Shown here: piece after piece, positions 1-6,691 of the stretch
Layout of the letters: every line of letters begins with the position of its first letter
How positions within the stretch are numbered: position 1 is the stretch's first letter
Assembly: GCA_021204375.1 (NCBI GenBank)
Contig: JAJPZL010000206.1
Coordinates: 1-8,390 of the forward strand
DNA: 8,390 nt
From: Bacteroides sp.
GTDB lineage: Bacteria; Bacteroidota; Bacteroidia; Bacteroidales; Bacteroidaceae
Reading direction: 5' to 3'
The notes under the pieces: model-generated
What the model saw: only the letters and a program-made list of their open reading frames with translations
The model's database searches: none
What the model was told of the DNA's origin: nothing
Program-made: the position numbers and the translations under genes

Positions 1-61
1 GAAATTAAAAGACAATCCATATGTATTGCTGAATCATCCGGTCGGATATTCAACTATATAA
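1..61 (+). CDS. possible C-terminal tail of an upstream protein (partial)
   Basis: Frame 2 is open from the window edge to a TAA at 59-61 and reads KLKDNPYVLLNHPVGYSTI, a plausible protein C-terminus. Frame 1 is also open, to a TAA at 67-69, but its translation is Ser/Ile-rich and less protein-like. With only 19 codons no family can be named. If real, this gene ends 20 bases before the radical SAM start and could share its transcript. Confidence 0.25.
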   Translation, partial: KLKDNPYVLLNHPVGYSTI

Positions 62-81
62 TCCATTAAAAATATATCGGT

Positions 82-1198
82 ATGAAAAATGAATCAAGCA
101 CCATAGCACCATTAGAATCTTACCTGAATAATGGGATAAGGAATCTGATGTCCAATGCTTACAAATCAGCACTCAGTAATCCGAAAGAAGCCTTATTTAT
201 ATTCAGGATGCAGAAAGTTTTCAGCCGGTCGGAGAAAAACAGGACTGCTTACAAAGAGAAAGAAAATCTGCACATTCCTCCCTTCCTTATCTCAAGCATT
301 GCTACCGATTGTAACCTCTCCTGCAAGGGATGTTATGTCCATGCCAACAACATCTGTGGAACAGCAGCTCAGGAGCAAAAAGAAGAACTGACGGCAGAAC
401 AATGGAAACAGATATTTCTCGACGCGGCAGAGATGGGAATAAACTTCAATCTTCTGGCGGGCGGTGAACCCTTGCTGAGAAAAGACATATTGAAAGCCGC
501 ATCCGAGGTCAGAGAAATGATCTTCCCGATTTTTACAAACGGCACTGTGATCACCAATTCCTATCTTGATTTTTTTTGCAGAAAATCTGAATCTGATTCC
601 GATCATAAGTCTCGAAGGAGGTAAAGAGCGTACAGACGACAGGCGTGGACAGGGAGTGTTCAATAAAGTGATACATGCTATGGAACACCTGAAAAAGAGA
701 AGATTGTTTTATGGTGCGTCTATTACTGTATCTACCGAAAATCTGGTGACTACCACTTCTTCTTCCTATATCACGCTACTGAAAGACCTCGGTTGCCAAA
801 TTATTTTCTTTATTGAATACGTGCCTTCCGAAGCGGGTACGGAACATCTGGCCCTGGATGAAACCGGGATTGCCAAAATGGAAGTCAATCTGGAAAAACT
901 GCGGAATGAATTTGCCGACGTGATTTTCCTCTTCTTTCCGGGCGACGAAAAAGCACTGGGCGGATGTCTGGCAGCCGGACGCGGGTTTTTCCATATTGGA
1001 CCGGATGGTAGAGCGGAAGCCTGTCCCTTCTCTCCTTATTCGGATAGCAATGTGGCACAAAAAGGGCTGAAAGAAACGCTCAAATCGCCTTTTTTCGCTA
1101 AACTCCGGGCATCCGGACTGATCGGTGGCGAACATACGGGTGGTTGTACGCTGTTCGAGTATGAAGATCAGGTAAAAACGATGTTGAACAGGATATAA
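82..1198 (+). pseudogene. radical SAM protein with SPASM-like C-terminus, +1 frameshift
   Basis: This is a radical SAM enzyme of about 371 residues once one extra T is ignored. The N-terminal part (82-624) has the [4Fe-4S]/SAM motif CNLSCKGC (C77, C81, C84) after a helical leader, then the GGEP motif at residues 127-130. The C-terminal part, in the next frame to TAA 1196-1198, begins ENLNLIPIISLEGG and has late cysteines in GGCLAAGRG, EACPF and GGCTLFE, as expected for an auxiliary cluster. The break is in the T8 run at 570-577: with seven T the frame reads YLDFFAENLN continuously. As written, translation stops at 622-624 after 180 residues, losing half the barrel and the auxiliary-cluster region. 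The flavodoxin starts 10 bases downstream, so the two probably share an operon, with the flavodoxin supplying electrons (inference). The substrate is unknown. Start ATG 82 follows an A/T-rich leader. Confidence 0.85.
570..577 (+). repeat. T8 homopolymer at the radical SAM frameshift
   Basis: This run of eight T sits exactly where the radical SAM reading frame moves from frame 1 to frame 2. Removing one T joins the two halves with no missing residues. It is one of only two 8-base homopolymers I can find in the window; the other is in the next gene and has the same effect. Confidence 0.85.
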
Positions 1199-1208
1199 AT
1201 TGAATACG

Positions 1209-1647
1209 ATGAAAATAGCTATCAGATATTTTTCAAAAACAGGCCATATGGAGAAAATGGCTGCGGTGGTTTCAGATGTAACCGGAGTGAAAGCAGAAAC
1301 CATAGCGGTGCCCCTGACAGAAGATACAGACATTCTTTTTTTTGGGTAGTGCGGTATATATGGCAGGCATCGACGATAAAGTAAAAGCATATATCGCCTC
1401 TATAGATAGCAGTAAGGTCAAAAAAGTGGTTTGTTTCAGTTCTACAGCGATATTGCCTTCCTCGTATGCACAGGTCAGGGGCCTGCTGGAAAAACAAAAC
1501 ATTACGGTCGACAAAAGAGAGTTTCATTGCAGGGGACAATTCAAAGTATTACACAGAGGTCGGCCCAATCAATCAGATTTAGAGTTGTTACGGAAATTTG
1601 TAGAGGAAATAATCCCGTCATCTAATGATGCTGACAAGTTCGTATAA
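1209..1647 (+). pseudogene. short-chain flavodoxin, +1 frameshift
   Basis: This encodes a flavodoxin-like FMN electron carrier of about 145 residues after correction, near the usual short-chain length. The N-terminus MKIAIRYFSKTGHMEKMA matches the first strand and phosphate-binding loop, though the loop reads SKTGHM rather than the common S/TxTGNT. The central segment FLGSAVYMAGIDDKV is the typical flavodoxin isoalloxazine-side loop. ATG 1209 opens frame 3, which meets a TAG at 1347-1349 just after the T8 run at 1336-1343. With seven T the frame reads DILFLGSAVY and continues to TAA 1645-1647. The uncorrected product is only 46 residues and could not fold as a flavodoxin. It lies 10 bases after the radical SAM gene, so it is probably that enzyme's reductant. 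Confidence 0.82.
1336..1343 (+). repeat. T8 homopolymer at the flavodoxin frameshift
   Basis: Eight T residues encode Leu-Phe-Phe in the current frame and run into GGG TAG. Seven T would give Leu-Phe-Leu-Gly-Ser, the family-typical sequence. The direction of the shift (one base too many) and the tract length are the same as in the preceding radical SAM gene. Confidence 0.85.
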
Positions 1648-1696
1648 TAAAATAGGAGGTTGGAACCGCAACATGTGAAATTAACAGAAATCAGTG

Positions 1697-2038
1697 ATGA
1701 GAATAAATAGAAAGATTTATTTATTCACAGGATTAGGCATATTGCTTATTGCCTTTATAGTCAGGTGGATAGATGCGCCACTTTTTTACTTCAGAATATT
1801 GTTTGGCATTGCCATATCATTTAAATCCATTTTCCTGATATTCGTTTTCCAGGAAAAAGGATTTAAACCGGGTCTATGGCTTTATTTGATTCTGTCAGGT
1901 GTTGCAATGATACTGCTTTCGCTGCTTTTTAAAAATATTTTTCCGATACCTGCACTTCATAAAACTCTTTTTTATGGAGCAATCGTGCTGAAAATATCGG
2001 GGTTGGTTAGGATGCTGTATAGTAAAAAAGCCAGATGA
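1697..2038 (+). CDS. small integral membrane protein, function unknown
   Basis: This 113-residue protein is basic at both ends (MRINRK at the start, YSKKAR at the end) and otherwise mostly hydrophobic. Four membrane segments are likely: about residues 6-23, 28-48, 57-76 and 86-104. I do not recognise a named family. A GTG at 1694 would add one residue; I prefer ATG 1697. An AGGAGGT at 1654-1660 is too far upstream to serve this start. The gene lies between the flavodoxin (stop 1647) and sdhC (34 bases downstream), all on the same strand, so co-transcription is possible. It is the only clear gene in the window without an interruption, and it is more AT-rich than the hydrolase genes. Confidence 0.75.
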   Translation: MRINRKIYLFTGLGILLIAFIVRWIDAPLFYFRILFGIAISFKSIFLIFVFQEKGFKPGLWLYLILSGVAMILLSLLFKNIFPIPALHKTLFYGAIVLKISGLVRMLYSKKAR

Positions 2039-2072
2039 TCCATCTTACAAACAACAATAAAATTACGAATGA

Positions 2073-2723
2073 ATGAAAACATCATCCATAGGAAGAAAAA
2101 TAGTGATGAGTATAAGCGGAATGTTGCTCATACTTTTTCTAACCCTTCATTTAGTCATCAATCTTACCTCATTAATTTCACGGGAAGCCTACGAAGCGGC
2201 CTGTGGATTTATGGATGAGAACCTGCTCATTCAGGTCATGGTCCCGGTTCTGGCACTCGGTTTTATGGTTCATATTGTTATGGGTATCATCCTTACCCTG
2301 CAAAACCGGAAAGCCCGTCCGCAGGGGTATGCGGTAGAAGGGAAGAGTAAAAAGGTGTCATGGGTCTCTAAAAATATGTTTGCATTAGGGCTTATCGTGT
2401 TAGGACTGCTGGTCATTCATCTGGGCCATTTCTGGGCGAAGATGTAGTTGCAGCATTGGATGGGCAACGAGGGAGATAATCCTTATGACCTTATAAAAAC
2501 CTTGTTTTCAAATGGGTGGTATGTCAGTCTGTATATTGTATGGATTCTGGCTTTGTATTTCCACATATCCCATGGCTTCTGGAGCATGTTCCAGTCTATG
2601 GGAATAACTAACAGCAAATGGATTCCCCGTTTACAGACCATCTCCATTATGTATGCACATATAATTATGATCTGGTTTATACTGATCCCTGTTTATTTCT
2701 TTTTAGGATTCGGGCAGCCATAA
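2073..2723 (+). pseudogene. sdhC: succinate dehydrogenase/fumarate reductase cytochrome b subunit, internal TAG
   Basis: This is the membrane anchor of respiratory complex II, B. subtilis/Bacteroidetes type, about 216 residues with five membrane helices. It would hold heme b and pass electrons between the quinone pool and the SdhAB/FrdAB catalytic part. Candidate heme-ligand histidines lie in the first four helices: H26 (TLHLVIN), H67 (GFMVHIVMG), H116/H119 (VIHLGHFWAKM) and H164/H167 (ALYFHISHGFW). LTLQNRKAR after helix 2 and SHGFWS are typical of the family. A TAG at 2445-2447 (codon 125) interrupts the frame after helix 3; both sides are in the same frame and aligned, and CAG (Gln) is the likely ancestral codon. 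The truncated 124-residue product would lack helices 4-5 and one heme ligand. The sdhA and sdhB genes normally follow, but here a convergent hydrolase gene begins 25 bp later. Confidence 0.88.
2445..2447 (+). other. in-frame TAG in sdhC (probable CAG to TAG)
   Basis: The codon lies between WAKM and LQHWMG with no change of frame. A glutamine here would come from a single C-to-T transition. The preceding helix ends intact and the next two helices follow normally, so nothing else in the gene appears damaged. Confidence 0.8.
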
Positions 2724-4671
2724 ATAAAGTAGTTCCCCCCTCCTTCATTTACCGGCGCAGTGAAAAGGTTTGGCTCAGTTTAATATCGCTGGAAGAGCTC
2801 CCGATCATGATCGTATAGGTTCCTTCCGGCGTAATAAAACGACCAGACTCCTCATTCCAGTACCTTAACAGCTCTTTTTTGACCGGGATCTCTACAAGCT
2901 TGTTCTCTCCCTTGCGGATAGAACTCCGCTGAAAGCCTTTCAGCTCTTTTGCCGGGGTTATCACCCCTACATCGGGGAGCTTTACATATACCTGCGAAAC
3001 TTCATCCCCATCGTACTTTCCGGTGTTCTTTACATGGAACGATACCATTATTTCTTCCCCAAGATCTTTTACCTCCGGTTTGCTATACTGAAAAGTGATA
3101 TAGCTTAAACCGTATCCGAAGGGATATAAGGGTGTTCCGGTGAAATACTGGTAGGTACGGCCCCGGGTGATGTCGTAATCGTCGAAGGGAGGAAGTTCAT
3201 CGAGGGAGTTGTAATAGGTTAGCGGCAATCTGCCGGCGGGATTGTAATCTCCAAAGAGTACTTCGGCAACGGCCCGGCCTCCTTGTTCCCCCGGGTACCA
3301 GGCGCTGACAATGGCAGGAATATTTTCGTACATCCAGTTAAGGGCCAGGGAACTTCCTGCTACTATTACGACGACGGTATTCGGATTGATCTTATAGATC
3401 TCTTCGATAAATTCCTGCTGGTCTTCCGGAAGGAAGATATCGTTCCGGTCCTTTCCCTCCCGTTCAATGGTTTTATTGATACCCAGTACGGCAATGACCA
3501 TATCGCACTCCCGGGCCGCTTTTCCGGCTTCTCCATAGAGATCGATGCGTTCTTTTTTAGCTACTTCGGGTACCCTCCATTGCAAACGGGCGAGTGTATA
3601 ATTGCGGTCGTCGTAATATTCGGCTTTCAGGTCATACTCCTTCCCGGCTTCTAAGTATACGGATACGGTATCGATGGAGATACCTCCGCTGTGCCACTTA
3701 TCGATCAGTAGTGTATCATCCAGGCGGAAGCGGCAACCGTCGTCAAAGCTGAAGTTAAAGGTGTAGGTTTCGGTGACTGTAGGACGGAGTTTACCCGTCC
3801 AGCGAACGGAGAGGGGAGAGGCGGGCAGGAAGGGATCGGGTGCCTGGTTGGCGGGCTCAAAATTGATCCACTCTTCCCGGCGCACTTTGGGTGTCTCTTG
3901 CAGTTCCATGTTATCAAAATATTCGGCTTTCAAGCCTTCTGGGAAGTTATCCCCCTGGATCAGCTCCATACCATCTTTGGCCGATTTCCAGGGTGCATGT
4001 ACAATTTTTATCCGGTCGCCAGCCCGGTTGCGCAGGCCTTGTAGTACGGATACCGGTTCATTCACCGGGGCGCCGCTGTAATCGCCGAATTCGGAGTTGG
4101 CTGCGTTGATTCCCACAATAGTAATGGACCTCACCTTTCGGGGATCGATGGGCAGGGTGTTCTTCTCGTTCTTCAGGAGTACGATGCTCTGCCGGGCCGC
4201 TTCCAAAGCCAGTTCCTTGTGTTTCTCCGAGCCGATCACGCTTACGGGGATCTTGCTGTAAGGGTTTAAAGATGGATCGTCGAATAGTCCCAGGTGCATC
4301 CTTACCCGGATCACCCGGTAGGTAGCCGAATCAATATCTGCTTGTGACACCATATATTGGTTGTAGGCGTTCAGGAGGGGCTCGATATATACATCGTCGC
4401 CACATTCCAGGTCGAGCCCTGCCTTAATGGAAAGGGTGGCAGCTGTTTCTTTAGTTTTTACATAGTTCATGGCCGATACCAGCAGGCCGGGTCCGCCACA
4501 GTCGGAGACTACATATCCGTTGAATCCCCAATCTTCCCGGAGTACTTTGGTTAGTAACCAGGGGTTGGCCGTGCAGGGTACATCGTTCAGGGCATTGTAG
4601 GCGGACATGATGGAGGCGGCTTTTCCCTCCCTGACGCACATTTCAAAAGCGGGGAAATAGTATTCGCGTAG

Positions 4672-4674
4672 TTA
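4672..4674 (-). other. in-frame TAA in the minus-strand GH3 (probable CAA to TAA)
   Basis: The protein reads CNPQISER, stop, LREYYFPAFEMCVREG in one frame. GH3 enzymes have a continuous helix here, and ISERQLREYYF is a family-like sequence, so a CAA-to-TAA transition is the simplest explanation. The stop lies between the KHF motif and the nucleophile, removing the catalytic aspartate from any product that ends here. Confidence 0.8.
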
Positions 4675-5235
4675 TCTTTCAGAGATCTGCGGGTTGCAGA
4701 CAAAGCGGTTGTGCTCTTCGTTGTTGGCGGCAAAGTGTTTAGGGGTGGCCACAATTTTAAGGTAACGTTTGTCTTCACCCTGTAGCCCTTTGACAAAAGC
4801 GGTTCCCAGCACTCCGCTCAGGAAGGGGTCTTCCCCGTAGGTTTCCGGGGTTCGTCCCCAACGCGGATCGCGGGCCATATTGACGGTAGGAGACCAGAAA
4901 GTGAGCAGGTCGGTAAAACGGTAGGTTTGCAGCCTGCCCTGTTCCAGTTCGTTCCACCGGGCCCGGGCTTCATCGGAGATGGCGGATGCTACCTGTTGGT
5001 GCAGTTCCGGGTTCCACATACCGGTCAGGCCAATAGCCTGCGGGAAAACCGTAAAGCGACCGGGGCGTACCACGCCGTGGAGTGCTTCGTTGCCGTGGTA
5101 GTATTTATCGATCTCCAGGCGTGGAATACCGGGAGAGGTGGCCCGCAGCAGACTGATCTTCTCTTCAACGGTGAGGCGGGAGAGCAGGTCTGTGATCCGG
5201 TCGTGTTGCGCAGCGGCAGGGTCTCTGAAGAGTTC

Positions 5236-5238
5236 CTA
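5236..5238 (-). other. in-frame TAG just after the signal peptide of the minus-strand GH3
   Basis: Reading from ATG 5307, the frame gives a hydrophobic leader ending FFIPVPGNT, then TAG, then ELFRDPAAAQHDRITDLL, the usual start of a GH3 barrel. Gln (CAG) is the likely original codon. Another view is that the true start lies downstream of the stop, but that would lose the signal peptide, and no well-placed ATG precedes the first conserved barrel helix. Confidence 0.65.
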
Positions 5239-5307
5239 GGTGTTCCCGGGTACCGGGATGAAAAAGAGGATCTGTAAAACGATGCAAAAAGAATAAATGG
5301 GCCTCAT

Positions 5308-5487
5308 AGTTCTTTTAAATATGTATAAGGGTTCGTTGGGTTGAATCGGGTACAAATAAAAAGAATCGGATTAATAAGGGGTTTAATTATGCCTTAATTC
5401 CCGGATTACCGGCAAATCTTTTTTAAATTAAGGGATTATTAAAGGGCCTGTTAACCGGTTGATCGTTTATTTGCATTCATCATCCGT
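5308..5487. promoter_or_regulatory. divergent intergenic region between the two GH3 genes
   Basis: This 180-bp AT-rich stretch lies between the two divergent GH3 start codons and must hold both promoters. TTTATTTG occurs once in each orientation: on the plus strand at 5466-5473 (15 bases before ATG 5488) and on the minus strand at 5360-5353 (46 bases before ATG 5307). Each matches the Bacteroides -7 consensus TAnnTTTG at five of six fixed positions. No convincing -33 TTTG partner is visible at either, so the assignment is tentative. No small gene or RNA structure was recognised. Confidence 0.35.
5451..5462. promoter_or_regulatory. possible LacI-type operator palindrome
   Basis: TTAACCGGTTGA is a 12-base palindrome with one mismatched pair, centred on CG. 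Its core AACCGGTT fits AANCGNTT, the pattern common to LacI/GalR-family operators. It sits just upstream of the TTTATTTG box facing the plus-strand GH3 gene, a position suited to repression. No regulator gene is in the window, and a palindrome this short can occur by chance. Confidence 0.25.
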
Positions 5488-6503
5488 ATGAACCGAAAGA
5501 TATCTATTCAAACTATATATCTTTATTTAAAATCAATACACATAAATAAATTGAGAATCTGTTTCCTTTTTCTAGGATGCCCGTTCGGATCTACCTGCTG
5601 CCTCTGCGCGCAGGACTTTACATCGGTTACCGCTTCTCTTCACCCCGATAAAGCATCGGCCACCGTTGATAAGGATCCTGAAACAGGTTGGCAGCTCACT
5701 GCCAAAGAGCTGGATACCCAGCAACACCTGATGTATGTGTTACAGAACCCGGGCGATTTGAACGCAGTGCATATCCGGGGAAAAGGGTTCAGTGCGGAAA
5801 ATATCCGGGAACTGATCCGGCTCTATGTAACCTACGACCCGATGAACCTGGGCGATCCGGTACCTTATACGGTAAGTGGCGATCAAACATTTACCTTATC
5901 TTTTCAACCTAAGTACGGGGCACATCTTCGGGTACAGTTGGCCGGTAAGGTGGTCCATACGCCGGTCATCATTCATGAAATAAGGATAGCGTATGATTGG
6001 TCCAGGGAGACTAACACGAGCCAGGCGGCTAAAGAGATGCCCTGGATGAATGTAAACCGTCCGGTGGAAGAGCGGATCGACCTGCTCCTGGCGGCTATGA
6101 CCACTGCCGAGAAGATGGAACTTCTGCGGGAGGGTTGGGGTATCCCCGGAATACCTCACTTAGGTATACCTGATATTAAAAAAGTGGAAGCTATCCATGG
6201 ATTCTCGTATGGAACCGGAGCTACGGTTTTTCCGCAATCGATTGGGTTGGGAGCTACCTGGAACCGGAAACTGGTGGAAGAGGTAGCGGGAGTGATCGGG
6301 GAGGAAACGGTCAGTGTCCACGCCACCCAGGCCTGGTCGCCTGTACTGGATGTGGCTCAGGATCCACGCTGGGGGCGTTGCGAAGAGACTTACGGGGAAG
6401 ATCCTGTACTGGTGACTGAAATAGGAGATGCCTGGGTAAAGGGATATCAGGACAAAGAGCTGATGACCACCCCGAAGCATTTTGGCGAGCACGGTGCTCC
6501 GCT

Positions 6504-6510
6504 GGGGGGG
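6504..6510 (+). repeat. G7 homopolymer at the plus-strand GH3 frameshift
   Basis: Seven G residues follow GCTCCGCT. With six, the frame reads HGAPLGGRDSHDIGLSE, the expected GH3 sequence after KHF. With seven, it becomes GTRLARYRAI and stops at 6595-6597. It is the only G7 run I see in the window. Confidence 0.85.
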
Positions 6511-6688
6511 ACGCGACTCGCACGATATCGGGCTATCCGAACGGGAATGGCGCGAGATTCACCTGGTACCTTTCCGGGAGATCTTCCGCAGGCATAAGTA
6601 TGAATCGATTATGATGGCCTATTCGGATTACCTGGGGATACCCGTTGCCAAAAGTACGGAACTTTTGAAAAGTATCCTGCGTGATGAG

Positions 6689-6691
6689 TAG
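6689..6691 (+). other. in-frame TAG in the plus-strand GH3 (probable TGG to TAG)
   Basis: The frame-2 sequence LLKSILRDE, stop, GFDGYIVSDCGA matches the near-universal GH3 segment RDEWGFDGxVVSD, so the missing residue is Trp. The paralogue on the minus strand has REDWGFNGYVVSD at the same place. A single G-to-A transition explains the change. The stop lies nine codons before the catalytic aspartate. Confidence 0.85.

Larger units (their letters stand above)
2749..5307 (-). pseudogene. secreted GH3 beta-glycosidase with PA14 insertion, two internal stops
   Basis: This is a family 3 glycoside hydrolase (beta-glucosidase/beta-xylosidase type) of 852 codons, the normal length for Bacteroidetes enzymes of this architecture. 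In order: a probable signal peptide (residues 1-22, MRPIYSF then a hydrophobic stretch), the GH3 N-terminal barrel (about 40-330) with DPRWGR (147-152), ATPKHFAANN (K190/H191) and the nucleophile in VVSDCGG (D269, codon 4503-4501), then the GH3 C-terminal domain split by a PA14 domain (about 458-580, from KAEYFDN through SFDDGCRF to LQWRVP), and a fibronectin III-like end. It should act outside the cytoplasm on beta-linked oligosaccharides; PA14 may shape or bind the substrate. Two stops interrupt an otherwise continuous frame: TAG at codon 24 (5238-5236) and TAA at codon 212 (4674-4672), both explained by Gln codons. As written, only a signal-peptide-sized product would be made. ATG 5307 is chosen because it supplies the signal peptide. 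Exact substrate cannot be told. Confidence 0.9.

Noticed and set aside
776..1390. Antisense open frame of 204 codons on the minus strand
   Set aside because: It spans the radical SAM and flavodoxin genes, whose conserved motifs are on the plus strand, and shows no family features.
2724..2748. Possible bidirectional terminator in the convergent junction
   Set aside because: The 25 bases contain a C6 run but no stem-loop or T-tract that I can support.
2618..2818. Plus-strand open frame crossing the end of sdhC into the hydrolase gene
   Set aside because: It overlaps conserved sdhC codons in another frame and runs through the convergent junction; no protein-like features.
4927..5277. Plus-strand open frame opposite the start of the minus-strand GH3
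   Set aside because: The minus strand here encodes the conserved GH3 barrel N-terminus; the plus-strand translation has no recognisable motif.
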